A DNA stretch of 60,957 nt from Gonium pectorale (GCA_001584585.1 LSYV01000006.1:545285-606241); one strand, 5' to 3'. Shown: positions 9,618 through 22,107, counted from the first letter of the stretch. Notes: generated by a model not told the origin, from the sequence alone. Numbers and translations: made by a program.

Positions 9618-10584
9618 TAGCGAACTGCAGAAACTGTTGTGCTTTCTGTGTTGGGGTGGGCCCGCACCAAGCCCACGGACCCGTGGGTCTTTGGACACGA
9701 CGTACACTGCTTACTGGTCAGCCTGCAGGTACACGCACTCCGCGGTCTCTTTAGTCTGCACAGCGTGCACAGGCAACGAGGTGCATGGTGCTGGCTGCGC
9801 CTTACATGGTGCTGCTCACCTGCAACGCCTGCCCTGCCCCGCCACGACCTGCACTGTACCACCCCGCCCTACTGCTAAGCGTCGCTCCGCTGGAAATATT
9901 GCACAGCCACTCAGCGTTCCCAAACTGCGCGAGAACAACGACGCAGTGTATTACGGTGTTCTTTGCAGCGGAAGGGGCCCACGCGCAGCGAAGCTCTGTG
10001 TGGCCCCTGGCCAGCGAAAGTGGCAGCGCTCTTAGGACCCACTGTGTTGCTTCCTTAGGACACCACCTGCCGCGCTGTCGCGCCAAGTCACTGCCCAGCG
10101 CCAACTCCTTCTGGGTTGGTTGCCCCAAACGCCTTGCCTAGGCAAACTGCACAGAAGCCGTGCGCCAACCCCTTCCCCAATGTCGGGACGTAATATCGTA
10201 CGACTATTCGTACGACTTACATCGTACGGCACCAACCCCGTCGCGGCAAACATGCACAGCGGCATCATGCACAGGCAGCTGGAGGCTTCGAGCAGCGCGT
10301 GGACCCGATCCGCGTGGATCCACATTCCGTCCGCTGCGCTGCGGCCGTCCGGGGACGCGCAGCTATGGCCGCTCTGTGCGGCCCCTGGCCAGCTCCTGCA
10401 CGCGATTGCCAGCAGGGACCAGGCAGCAGGGACCAGGCGGGGCGTCTGGACTCTGGAGGCAGTACAATGGGCTGCTGCTGCTGCTGCTGCTGCCGTGGAG
10501 CGCAGCTCGATGAGCCAGGCACCGTCCTCACAACCGTGACCTCAGAGATCCCAGGGAAGCTCGACCGGAGGAGGGAAGCTCCAC
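9618..10584. other. Intergenic, local duplications
   Basis: No gene recognised. A segment reading GCTCTGTG.GGCCCCTGGCCAG occurs twice (about 9990-10013 and 10370-10391), a local duplication. Three CGTACGA-type boxes cluster at 10198-10230. Frames containing short Cys-rich runs (minus 9862-9617) are not convincing. The right part is likely 3' UTR of the receptor-like kinase, with TTACA (TGTAA on its strand) at 10217. Confidence 0.45.
10217..10221 (-). terminator. Putative polyadenylation signal (TGTAA) for receptor-like kinase
   Basis: TGTAA on the minus strand, about 365 bases past the proposed stop at 10585. Motif-based only. Confidence 0.3.
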
Positions 10585-13500
10585 CTAGACCAGGCACCGA
10601 ACGGCCTCCACGGCGAACATCCCCGCAGTATGGCTCGCCCTGCCAGCGCCCCAGCCTGTAGCTTGACTAGCAACAGAGCGATTCCGCAGGCGTCCCGTGC
10701 GCCAGCCAACGCAGCAGCCGGGCCTCACCTCTTGCACCAGCGCCAGCACCTTGAGGATCTCGGCCGCCGCGGGCCGGCGCGCGGGGTCCCGTTCCCAACA
10801 GGCCCGCATCAGGCTCCTGAGCTTGGGCGGGCAGCGAGGCGTGTCCAGGACCGCCAACGGCGGCCGCGCCTGGTGGAAAGCAACCATGACGGCGATCTGC
10901 GGTCGGGGCGACACGGAAGGCACGCGGCCACACATACAGGCCCACGTCAAGGGCAGCAAAGACAGCGGCAGCGGGCAGGAACGGAAGCCATTCCGCATCT
11001 GTCCATCCGTGTCATTCTATCCCCAACTCGCACGTCAGCGCAGCGGCTCCCCGCGGAGTGCCGCTCACCGCGAGGAGCTCCGCGCTCTTCTGTGGACGTG
11101 CGCGCAATGCGGTGCGTGCGTTCGTGGCTTCGTGCGCGGCCGCGTTTCCCGTCACTGCCAAGGTCGCTGCCGTCTGGAGGTCAGGGTCAGCCCAATCTCA
11201 GCCCATGAGCCCAACCCAGCTGTCAGCGCAGCCAGCCTCTCAAGTGGTCAAGTTCCTGCTGGGTCTACCTGGGTCGGGAACTCAGGCTGGCTACCTTAAT
11301 CCCCCTTCCGGCGCGGGCACAAGCGAAAAATGGGGCCCGGAAGAAGGGATGCCTGAACGAAAAAACCAGCCCCTGAATAGGGCTCCGCCTAGGGAACGGA
11401 CGGAAAACGCCCGCACGCCTACTTTCAAGCTTCGTCCGGCCAAACCAATCGGGGACATGCAGGCTGGTGGGATGGCATGTATGGGCTGCCGGCTAGGATG
11501 CTGGGATGCTCGCTTCCGCCGCTTCCGCCGCCTCCCCGCTGTCCGTGGACGACAGCTGCCGGTTGCTTACAACCATTCACCCCTGCACCTGCACCCGCCT
11601 CGCCCGCAGCTTTGACGGGCGTCCGTACCCCCTGTGACCAACACAACGCCGCCCCATTCCTCCCGAGGGCATACACCCCTGAGACTGACCGTGCTTAGGC
11701 ATACACAGGATGCTGCAATCGCATTGGCCCACTGGTTGGGCCCGACATTCGCATTTACATCACACCTATCAACGCGGGCTGGGGGAGAGGTCCTCATGAG
11801 CACGCTGCCGCCGGCTAGGCGCGACAAGGGATTGCACATCTGTGGCGTTGCGACAAGGCACCGTCAAGAGGAGCAGCCCCAGGGGAGTCGCCGGGGGACG
11901 CCAGGCGACGCCCAACGCACCTGGACGGGGTTCATGCCCTGCCAGGGCTGGCAGCTGCTGAGCATCTCCCACAGGATGACGCCGAAGGCGTACACGTCCT
12001 GCCCCGTGTGGTTCGGCACGACAGGGCCAAGGCCGAGGTGAAGGGCAGCGTGTCAGAGGTAGCGCGCATGAGGCCGACCCCGCCCCACGACGCATGACGC
12101 AGGTTTGCATCACCCTCAGCCCCCCCCACCTGCCCACCTGCCCACCTGGCCACCTGGCCAACTGCCCACCTGCCCACCCGCCCACATGCCCACTCATGCA
12201 CCACCTCTCACCAAGCGGTCTGAAATGACGTTGTTTGCCACGTCGAACGCCTCAGGGGCCTGTGGGACAGACGAGCCGCCCGTCGTCAAATAGAGGATGT
12301 GAGCGCAACACTGGGGGGCCCGGTGAACACAAGACTGCCGAGAAGCAGGTCGCCAAGAAGAGCGGTACGCCAGCCACCACCCTGGCAGTCCGTGGGCGAT
12401 CCCTGATTGTCGCGCCGGCGCCTGCTAGCCCCACATCATGACCAAGCGAGCACTGCGCACCATGTAGGGGACGGTGCCGACCTCGACGTTGCGAGTCACT
12501 ACTTGCACAGTATGGGCCAGGCGGGACAGACCGAAGTCCTGCGGCCGGATGGGGCAGATCGCGGGAGGGCGATTGCTATGTCTGTGCGGGTAAAACAAGA
12601 CTTGACGAGCAACACGGTAGCGTGCTCGGGCAACTGCATGTACGAAACCAAACATGTGTGGAGGACACGGCAAAAGGAGACTGCGGTGCACACCGGCAGG
12701 GCGGCGTACTCATCATGGGGGAGCGCGTGTCGGATGCCACGTATCCTGCATTCACGTATGTGTGCCTTCTAGCCGCCCATGTGAACCATGCGCCAGCTGG
12801 GCGTACGGCCGGGCGGACCCACGGATCGCTCCATCGCGCCTTCCCTCACGCCCGCACCCCCTCACCGCCAGCTTGACTACGGGAAGGCGGCCGTCGGGCT
12901 GCTGACTTATGAGCACGTTGGAGGGCTTCAGGTCTGAGAGGGCGGGGAAGCGCATCGCGAGGGGCTCGCGTCCAGATGGAGGGGGTTTGTGGGCAACAGC
13001 CCAGAGTGGGTGATGCGGGAGCTGCAGCTGGGGTGCAAACGTGCAGTGCCGCCTCCTGATGTCCTGAATATGCACGGCTGTATGTACGGCAGGCCTGTGA
13101 TGGCGTGCAGTGTCACATAACACACCCATCCTCACGGCCTTACTCCCTGTACTGCTAACGTGTACGAGCACGCTGTTACGCATACATAGAACACATCTCC
13201 TCACTTCCTCACCTCTGTGGATGACGGTCGGGTGCAGGTACGACAGTGCTTGGGCCACCTGAATGGCAATGTGCAACACCTGCGGAGGCCGGCAGCAGGG
13301 GGCCAAGAGTGATTGGATAGCAAGCAGTGCGCGGCGGGGAGACCGGACTCCATACGTCGTACGCGGGAGCAGCCTGAGCAACCGCAAAATCGGCACTACA
13401 CTGGGGCGTCGCAATCCGTATATCCGCTCCCCCGGGAATGCACCTCCGCGGGGCCACAGAGCCACAGAAGAGCACGGACGCGCTGTGTCGACATATCTCT

Positions 13501-16500
13501 CACCGTCTCCAGCGGCAGCAGTACGGGTCCCTTCGGCCCGCCGTACATCACACGCTCCAGGGATGTGTCCATCAGCTCCAGCACCAGGCACACGTGGGGT
13601 GGTCTGCGGGGGCGGAAGATACGCATGTTCAGTAAAGCCCTGGCAACCGCGGCATGCCCGCCCGCCCGCCCGCCAGCCAGCCAGCCACACATGGACGACG
13701 AGGGGCGGGGCTTGACGCACAGCGGGTGCGAACGGGTCCACCCTACCGACCGGGCCATGCGTTGGCGCTGCGCGCGCAACAAATCGCCCCTTCCCCCCCT
13801 CAAATCCGGTCACGCGCAGCCCCCGCGGCACGTGCGTCGCTCCTCAAAGCAAGATTGGCGTCCGCCCCACGCGCACCGCCGCAGGGGGGCTCCTCCTGCT
13901 GCCGCCCGCTCACTCACTGGACGTTTGCCGCCAGCAGCCGCACGATGTTGGGGTGCTGCTGGCACCTGGCCAGCACGGCCAGCTCCTGGGCCAGGCTGTG
14001 GAGATCAAGGCCGCTTGAGGGTGCTGGGCCTGAAGGTGCTCCGCCGGTGGGAACGGCCGGGGCGGTGGGCTCCAAGGGCCGCTGGGGTCCTGCCCCACCC
14101 GCACCCGCCATCGCCAGCCCTTGTGTGTTGTGCAGCGCCTCCATGCCGACAGCAGCCTCTGCCTCCGCCGGCCCGCACGGCACCGGCTCACCCTCCCCTT
14201 CGGCCGCTGTGCCGACTTCTTTCGACAAGCCTGCACCTCCAACTCCATCTCCCCCGGCTCCTCCGACTCCACCTCCTCCGGCTCCTCCAACTCCATCTCC
14301 GCCGGCTCCTCCACCGCCACTTGCTCCGCCTCCCCGGGCGTGCTCCTGCTGCCGCCCCTGACGCACGCCACTGAGTACCCGAGCCAGCTCCGTAGTGTCC
14401 CACCACCCGTCCACCCCGTTCGACCCAATGCCACGGCCTGTCGCCGCCACCACCGCTGCTTCTGCCGGCGGCGGTAGCTCTTGCCGCGTTGCAGCCGTCG
14501 CTGCTGCCGCCGCCGCCGCCGGCGGCGGCCAGGCTGTTGGCCCTTGCCCCGCAGCTTGCCCCATCAACAGCAGGCCGCCATCCAGGATCTTGACCGCTAC
14601 GGCCTCCCCACGGTACCGGCCCAGCACCACCCGCCCGCCCGTACCCTTGCCGACTGTGGGGCCGCACAACTCCACATCGCAGCCGCAACCCGGCGGGCCC
14701 AGCGTCACGCCCAGGGCCACACCGGGTGCCAGCGGCGTGGCCGGCGTCACGGGGGCCAGCTCCAGCGCCAAGAGGCTGGCAGCTGCGGGCGACACGGGTT
14801 GCACTGAGGGCGGTAAGGGCGGCAAGGACGACAGTGAATAACCGCATGCCAGGAGCCAAATAAAGCGCGAGCGGGGGAGGGGCATCAGGAAGCAGCAGTG
14901 CGCGGGCGCCAGGACGTGCGTAGGCACCCCAAAGCGGGGCAGGTGGGCCTTGCAAGCATGGCAATGGACACCGTGGTTCTCAAGGTGGGCCCAAGGCAGC
15001 ATCTGCGCGTGAAGCAAGAAAGCATGGGGCGCAGGGCCCCGGAGCCTTACTGGAGCCGCTATGACGGCCGGAGGCATCTGCGTGCAGCCCGCGGGCCAGC
15101 TGGCCCGCGGTGCTGCCCCGAGGCATTGTGCGGCTCGCCTCCGGCGGGCAGCCTCCGGCGGCCGGGCCGCCGTCGCCATGCTTCAGACCGCCGTTGGTCG
15201 TGTCGTGCGGGGAGGGCGCCAGCACTATGTTACAGGCGGGGATGTCCTCCGCGCTGCCGAGGAGACGCGGGCGGAGCGAGGGGGGGCCAGGAAAGAGTAC
15301 GGATCGCGGCTGGTCAGTACGATGCGGGGAGAGGCAGAGACGTGCGCCGCCGGGTGCCGCGGATATGCGGTTGCGATGGCGGGGCGTGAGGCCCTCGACG
15401 GCAGCCCGCCTACCGGTAGCTGCCGTGTAGGTGCCCGGACGGCCCGCCCGCCACCAGCAACCCCATCAGCATGCGCGATTGTGTAGCAGCAGCAGCAGCA
15501 GCAGCAAGCTCCTGGATGCGCCCGGGGCCACGGGGCCACGGGCCCCTCACCAACACGCCGCGCCGGCATGCCGGCGTAGCGCCCCCAGTCGCGCGCAACC
15601 CACCTCCGCCTTGGCCAGGCTCATGGCGGCCCCGCGGCCCGCCAGCAGGCAGCAGCAGCGGCACGCGCTGCGCTCTATGGCGCAAGCCCGCAACACAGCA
15701 TCCCACCCCGCCCACCCACCTGGCAGATGGGAACTCCAAGGTCTCTCGCAGGCCACCCCCCCGCGTCCCGAGCGTGCAACCAGGAGGGAGGGCGCTCGCG
15801 TACAGCCGCCGCCGCACCCCAACGACCACAGCTACCGCGACGGCAACCAGGAGGAGGCCGCCCAGTCCTGCGCGGGCCACAATTACGGCGATGCCACGGC
15901 GGCATGGCACACAGCCCACACGTACGAGGTGCGGATGCCACACCGTAGCGGCGACTGATGACGAGATTGGCGTGGCGGTGTGTACCCAAAGCGTATTCTA
16001 TATGCGTGATAGCGTGTCCAAACAGGCACAACTGTGCTAATGAGCGAGAGCAACCTAGCCGGCAGCTCCTCTACCCGCATTCGGTCCAACAAGAAACCCC
16101 GATGAAATAAACACTGGAGAGATGGGCCCTATGTGTATGCTGATACTCCCCCGAGAGACCTCACCAGTCCCAATGCCCACCAGCGTAGTGGGAGACTGAG
16201 GTAATGGTAGGGTGGCGTACGCCCCCGGCGGCCACGCACTCGTGGACTACAGAGTACAACCCCGCATACCGCAACGGCCGCCCACCCACTCCAAGCCGCA
16301 CCTCCCAGAACTCCCCCCAGCAGGGGCGCCAGCAGCCTCGCCCCACCACCGCCACTCGCCGCTGCGCCGTTGTCACCCGGACGCGCCGAACTCCCGCCAG
16401 GAACCGCGCCGCCTACGGCGGCAGCCCCGGAGCCGCCCCCCGAGCCGGCGGTGGGCGGGACGAGCTGGTGGAAGCAGACGATGCTGCCGTACCGGGCGAT

Positions 16501-19500
16501 GCACTCGGAACTGATGACTTGCTCGCACTGCACACACACACACACTGTCATGCACAGATCTTCTAGATCATATAGAACACACATAGAGGTATGGAACGAT
16601 ACGACAGCGGGAGCGCATACCGTATATGCTTGCGCGGGGCAACGCACCGCCGACAAGCAACTGGGACGGTGTGCATACCGGCGGGCAACAAAGAAACCTG
16701 GGTTCCGCGCGCGCACCCCCACCCCCACCCGACCGCTCTTTGCCGCACGGCACTTGAAACGGACGCCATGGCCGAGCGCACCGCGTTCCACCCACTGCAC
16801 CGCGAGCGGTGAGGCGAGCCACGGCTGTAGACGGGCGGGCCAACACTCACGAGCAGGTATGTGTGCGCCAACCATAGGATGTACGCCGCTTGGACGGGCT
16901 TCCCGTACTCGTCTACTTCCGAGGCGAAGTACGCGCCCTCGTGCAGGGCCGCGCCTGGCCAGCACCTCCGCATGAGCGGGGCGGAGGAGTCGTTGGCGCA
17001 GCCCGGCCACGGGGGCAGCCAGACCTGGCTGCTGTTGCCGGGGATGCGCTCGGGGCGCGGGTTGGTGCTGACGGACACCACTTCGTCAACGGGCGGCAGG
17101 CAGGCGCCTGCGGGCGGGTGGGCGGGTGCGATAGGCGCAGGTAGGGGAGTGGGGGCCTCGAGTATGAGTACGAGGGCGCGTGCCTGCCTCGGGATGGGAG
17201 AGCCTGCAGCTAGGCTGCAAGGCATGGGCCGTGGGCCCGTGCGAGTCGGCCGTGTCGGCCCGTGGGGCGCCTCGCTTCACTCTGATTGCTGCATGGTGCG
17301 AGCAGCCGTGTGCGTGACTCACACAGTGATACCCACAGGGTCCGCAGGCAGGCAAAGACCGGCCACTTGAGCTGCCTCGCTCCTGCACCGTCGTCCGTCC
17401 GTCCCTCCGTCCCTCCGTCCCTCCGTCCCTCCGTCCGTCCCTCCGTCCCTCCGTCCCTCCGTCCGTCCCTCCGTCCCTCCGTCCCTCCGTCCGTCCCTCC
17501 GTCCCTCCGTCCCTCCGTCCCTCCGTCCCTCCGTCCCTCCGTCCGTCCCTCCGTCCCTCCGTCCCTCCGTCCCTCCGTCCCTCCGTCCCTCCGTCCCTCC
17601 GTCCCTCCGTCCCTCCGTCCGTGCGTGCGTGCGTGCGTGCGTGTCTTCTCAACGACGCACGCACGCATGCCAGCATGCCGTGTCCCTCCCGGACCCCTCC
17701 AAGCAATCGACCTGCTCGCCGGGCATGCAGGCAAGCAACGAGGGGTGCCGTGCTGCGCATACTCACGTAAAGTCACGGCACAGTCCATGATCAACAGCAC
17801 TGGCAGGCTGTCCCTCATTGCGGCCGCTGCTTCGCTGTTGGGGTGGATCAAGTCCACGCCCGGCGCCTGCTGGATGGCATGTACGGCTGATAGGTGAGGG
17901 GAGTACGATACAGGTACGATGCGCGTCCGGCGGATACCTCCATGTCGGTACATAGCATGTTGCGTGCGCCAATCAAGGCAAGGTGTCGGGGCCGACCGCA
18001 TGCAGCCGACCGCATCTGCATGCCAGCGCCTCAATGTGCATGCGGCGCATGGCGGTTCTGGTGCCCGCCCACTCGGGAACGTTTTCCGTCATGGTAAACG
18101 CCGAGCGCGCGCACACATGACGACACACACGCAGTAGTAAGAATGTGAGCATCTGCAGGCACCGACAGAGGCGGGCCACCGTGCGAGAGGGCCGGCTCAC
18201 TGCTCGCCGCCGCGCATCGCGCACGCATCGCACCTGGAACGCTGGAGGCGTCCTGCCCCTGTAGAGAACCAAACGCAAGAACGTGAAGACGATCGCGGGC
18301 CCCAACAGCACCTGCATGCGGTTTTTGTTTGGTGGAGGGCCAGCGACAGACCAGGACTGGAGGATTGGGGCCCCTGTCTCGCTCGCACGTATACCAGGTG
18401 CACTAGGTACCGAAGTGACCAGCATTCTGATCGACACGCCCCACGGAACAAATATTAGCGAGTGCCCCCAACCCACACGCGGAGAAGCATCTAGTGCAAT
18501 TGACCAGCCGCAACCCGCAAGGCAAGTTTCCTGTCCCAACTGACACGTGCCAACGTGGCCATGACCTGGTGCGCTCCATGCCGCTTGCACGGTACTGGCA
18601 AGGTTAGCCGCACCGTACCGTACGACCACAAGCATTCCTTGCGGCCTCAGTCCTTCGGACTTCCCGAGACAGAGTTGTTATCGACATTCGCCAGTTCGTC
18701 ACAACGAACCTACCAGGCAAAGGCGGCCGGCGCTACGGAACGTGCGCGTTAGTTCAACCCGTGCCACGTTTCAACTTTTTGCCCCGTACTGACAGCCGGC
18801 GTTATTTCCCCCAACGGGCACGCACGCCGTCTTCCCCTGTGCTCCGCATCTGGCGTCTGGCGTTACTGGCATACGCCCACACACGTATGCGTTTTTTGCC
18901 TTTTCAACACACACAGGCTTACGGTGCGCCTAGCTACGCAGCTGCAGCTCAAGGCGGCAGCGCAAGCATGGGCTCGCCTGCATGCCACTTTTTGAGTGCG
19001 AAGCACGGGAGCAGCCGCCGCCAGGCCCAGGGAGCCAGGCGGCGGAGGCATCGTCGGTGCCGTCCATGCTACGGCGTTTGTGGCAGATCCGCTGGGAGCG
19101 AGACCATAAGGAGACGCTCTGGCGCCTGGCGGTCGACGGTATACCGCTGCTTGCCAACGCGCACTTAAATGGGGCACAGCCCGAAACGTGCGGCTGTGGG
19201 GGCTTTGGCGGGGAGGGCCCACAGCCTTGCTCGCCGCGAGCCCACCACTTCTAGGACTGCCCCGTAGCACAGGCAGTGGTGGAGCAGATCGCAGCCCACG
19301 CCCCCGTCCCCATCACCAGAGCCCACATATGGCTGGCAGAGGCGCCGACGGGCTTGCAGCAGTGTGTGTGGGACGTGGTAGCACTGGCGGCGCTGACCGC
19401 CATGGAGAGGTCCCGGGCAGGCCTGCGGGCCGCCACTCGACACGCAGGCGCCCAGCAGGATGCAGCGCCAGCCGGCGCACCGCACGAGGAAGGCCAGCCA

Positions 19501-20995
19501 CCCGTGGAGGTGGCCAAAGCGCGTGCGGAACTGGAGCTGTGGCAGCGGCTGAAGGTCTTTGCGGAACTGGGCGTGCCACGGCAGGGATGGGGTGGCGTAG
19601 GGCCCGACCACCCGATCCTATCGGTGGTGGACGGGCAACTTCGGGGCGCGGATCCCATAGGGATTGAGATGGGGGCGGTTGACCCAGGGGAATGATGGGC
19701 TTTGATGGTGCAACTGGAAGGGGAGGGGAGGGAGATGCCGGACTGTGGGGGGCTTGAGAGCGCGGGATTGGGCGGCGGGGAAAGGATAGGAGGCAGGAGG
19801 TCAGGAGGTGAGGCAGTCACTCGGACGGCCACAGGCGAGGGTGGAACCGGGGTCCAGCTGGCGTTGGTGCGTGACGGGTTAGGTGCCGCTTATGTGCGTA
19901 CTACAGCCCTGCCAGGCGCGCATGCGACGCGTCTGGGTTGGGCTCTGCGTTTGCCCACCGCGTATGAGAGTGCCGGTGGCGAGCTGACTGGCTTGGCGCC
20001 TCTCAGGACATGCCTTGTCGCTAGGATCTCGGGCTAACGGGCCATCTGGACCCATATCTCTGTTTCGACAGCTATGAAATGCGTGACCAGCACCACATTT
20101 AGGGGCTGGTGCCGTGCGGCAAGGACTGAGGTGTGCAGCAGCTGCTCCGACGAATAGAGGAGCAGCACTGCGGCGGGCTTTGTAGGGCAGCTGCAGTTGC
20201 TTAGGGCTGCAGGCTGTCCCTTTGGGTTGAGCAAGGGAGAACAGCGGCCCCCCACACCCCTCGCCTCGCGGCGTTGAGGTGGTTTTGCGTTGGGGCGGGT
20301 AGCGCCCCTGGCCAGCGTCGGCCCGGAGATGTAACACCCCCCCCACCACACACACACGCTTGTTCCTTTTCAACACACACACACACACGCTTACGCTCGT
20401 CGTATGCGTTTTCCTTGTCAACACACACGTGCGTTCGGCTGACGGGTGTAGAGTAGTTCAACTGCCTGACCCGACCCGAGATAGCTCGCTCCTCACTACA
20501 GAACCCCTCTCTCGCACCCCTGCCCCTGCTCGTACCCCTGCTCACCTTTCCCTGCACAAAGCCCATGTCGAAGACCGGCCAGTCCTCTCGCTGCTCGTGG
20601 GGCCCCATGATCGTCAGATTGCGCATCACCGCCACCGGATTTGGCAGCTCCTCCCAGTCCGTGTCAGCGATGGTGATGTTTCCCAGGATGAGCGCGGTGC
20701 CGACCCGCACGTCGGCCACCGCGGCCGCCAGCTCCCGGCCGCTCCGGACCTCCACCGACATGCCGCCCGGGAAGGCCTCGGTCGTCGCTGTGGAGCTAGC
20801 AGCGTCCGCTCGCCACGGCGGTGGCTGAGCACCAAGGAGCTCCTGTGCCGCGCCAAGTGCAGCAGGCAGAGCAGCCAGCAGCAGCAGAACCACAGCAGCC
20901 ACAGCTGCGGTGACGACGGCTGCGGCGCCACGCCGCCGCAGTAGTATGGGCGCGGTCACGGGCCTCCGGTCCAGCGGCCGGTTGTAGGTCCGCAT
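10585..20995 (-). CDS. Receptor-like protein kinase, TKL type, with beta-helix-like ectodomain
   Basis: Minus-strand gene. Phase-checked exons: 20995-20546, 18311-18234, (one unresolved exon between 18234 and 17886), 17886-17767, 17107-16851, 16527-16302, 15867-15720, 15667-15604, 15511-15414, 15253-15051, 14782-13918, 13603-13504, 13279-13213, 12933-12866, 12538-12461, 12259-12212, 11998-11921, 10896-10585; about 1,090 aa plus the missing piece. The N terminus has a basic stretch and a hydrophobic signal (residues about 22-50). An ectodomain follows, with VRSGRELAAAVADV, MRNLTIMGPHEQ and VLLGPAIVFTFLRLVLYRG, resembling right-handed beta-helix proteins. Joining 16302 to 15867 creates one membrane helix (LLAPLLGGVLGG plus LGGLLLVAVAVAVVVGVRRR). 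Kinase motifs are intact: GKGTGGRVVLG, VAVKIL, VIHRDLKPSN, DFGLSR, VPYMAPEAFD, DVYAFGVILWEML. A long Gly/Ala insert separates the ATP-binding Lys from LARCQQHPNIVRLL. The last exon may splice after KVLALVQE instead of reading to the TAG at 10587. Confidence 0.8.
14230..14320 (-). repeat. Imperfect in-frame repeat coding Gly-rich kinase insert
   Basis: Repeated GGAGGAGCCGG-type units inside the large kinase exon encode GGDGVGGAGGGGVGGAGG. The unit length keeps the frame open, so it expands the insert between the ATP-binding Lys and helix C rather than breaking the gene. Confidence 0.7.
17392..17642 (+). repeat. GTCC/GTCCCTCC minisatellite in kinase intron
   Basis: About 250 bases made of 8-base GTCCCTCC and 4-base GTCC units in irregular higher-order order, ending in five GTGC units. 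It lies in the intron between exons 17886-17767 and 17107-16851 of the receptor-like kinase. The open minus frame across it (TEGRRDGG repeats) is a by-product of the period and not a gene. Confidence 0.95.
18982..19695 (+). mobile_element. LINE ORF2 C-terminal fragment inside kinase intron 1, antisense
   Basis: Plus-strand frame, 238 codons, opposite to the host gene and inside its 2.2-kb first intron (20545-18312). It encodes the C-terminal part of a volvocine-type LINE protein: ETLWRLAVDGIPLLANAHLNG, CGCGGFGG, RAHHF, stop, DCPVAQAVVEQI, then TRAHIWLAEAP and ELWQRLKVFAELG. The WRLA..GIP..A..H and HHFWDCPVA patterns are typical of this region. The single TAG (19252-19254) stands where Trp (TGG) is expected; otherwise the frame is open throughout. 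It is therefore a 5'-truncated copy disabled by one base change in the part that remains. Exact ends and target duplications were not found. Confidence 0.75.
20341..20430 (+). repeat. AC-rich tract with dispersed 31-bp motif, copy 1
   Basis: A run of CA dinucleotides joins two related blocks. The second block (20393-20423) begins ACGCTCGTCGTATGCG and ends TTGTCAACA. It matches 28545-28575 with one difference, and a weaker relative lies at about 18884-18925. All lie in non-coding DNA; this one is in intron 1 of the receptor-like kinase. Confidence 0.7.
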
Positions 20996-22107
20996 ACGGC
21001 CCTGCACGGCTGACGCGGCATGAGCTTGAAGCGTTGGGATGGCTTTTGTTGCTGCTGGCAGTGAGCCTGCGTTCCAAAAGCCTGGAACACGTACGGTGCG
21101 CGCTCCGTCCCGCTCGTGCACGGCTCTATCTGCGTTACCGTGCTGCTCTGGCAGCATCCGGCGTTGCCCGGCGCTCCCCGGCGCTCCCCGGCGCTCTTCC
21201 CAGGTACACACGCGCCTCCATACGGGCGGAGATATTTGTGGCCTTCAGGCCAGCAGGGCCAGCCCATGTGTGCACTCGCCGCCAGCAAACCCCCGTCATA
21301 TCACCAGACCCCCTCACCTCCAAAAAAGCCACAACGTAGCAGTTAACAGTTGACACCCCTGAATGAAAGACGGACGCTCAGAGAGCCTTTCGAATGCTTC
21401 GCGGTATGTCAAGACTAACGGGCTGGGACCAACTATGGCATCTTTCCGCGGAGGTGCGCATTCATGAGCGAAGGTTAAACGCAAAACACGATAGGAAGTT
21501 CGCATAGCTTCGTACGGGAAACTTACTTGAGGCATCCACCTTTGCACGCATCCTGTGGGTCTTTCCCGAGTACTTTAACAAGTCAAGCTTTTAGCAACCA
21601 CGGGTTACCAAACCAGGGTTCGTGAGCGAGTCGTCGGCGGAGTCCGCGCGCATCACTCGTCTTTAGCTTCACTGCTATGATTACTGAGTGGGCCCTTCAT
21701 GAGCGGCAGCAGCCTAGTGCTTAATCCAAGCAGGGCCTGTGGAGTGTGACGAAACCCGCATACGGAGGCGTTATGGGGCGTGCACAACAGTGGACCGCCG
21801 CCCATCCAAGAAGTTCAATCACGTGTTCCAAACACTCACCCAACGCCATCGAGCGGATCCCGATTACGAACGGCGGCAGTCAGAACATATGTATGCTGTA
21901 TCAGAGGTATCCGGCTCTAGTCGATGGGTCCGGGATGGAATGCGAGTGGCAAAATATTGATCATACGCAGATTACAGTGCATGGATCGCCAACGGAGACC
22001 AACGCCTTCACGAGCCAGCGACTCGCTCTCTCGAGCATCGAGGGCCTGCGTGCCAAGGCAGGTCTCGTGGAAGTCGTAAAAAAGATAACCAGAAACAGGG
22101 AAGGCAG
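20996..22107. other. Intergenic upstream of receptor-like kinase
   Basis: The first few hundred bases should hold the kinase promoter. A GGCGCTCCCC triple repeat lies at about 21170-21200. Region 21360-22100 is visibly less GC-rich than its surroundings. Its longest frame (plus 21746-22138, 130 codons) has no domain I recognise and no splice partner, so I do not call a gene. Confidence 0.45.

Noticed and set aside
13914..15179. Kinase starting at ATG 15179 as a soluble protein
   Set aside because: Phase-matching exons continue upstream through the membrane helix to a signal peptide at 20995, and the stretch 15050-14783 reads as an intron.
17392..17642. Possible CRISPR-like array
   Set aside because: Units are 4 and 8 bases with no spacers; it is a simple-sequence minisatellite in a eukaryotic intron.
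17210..18034. Minus frame full of TEGRRDGG repeats, resembling a repeat protein
   Set aside because: It is the translation of the GTCC/GTCCCTCC minisatellite, and the reading frame crosses a good donor (17766) of the receptor-like kinase.
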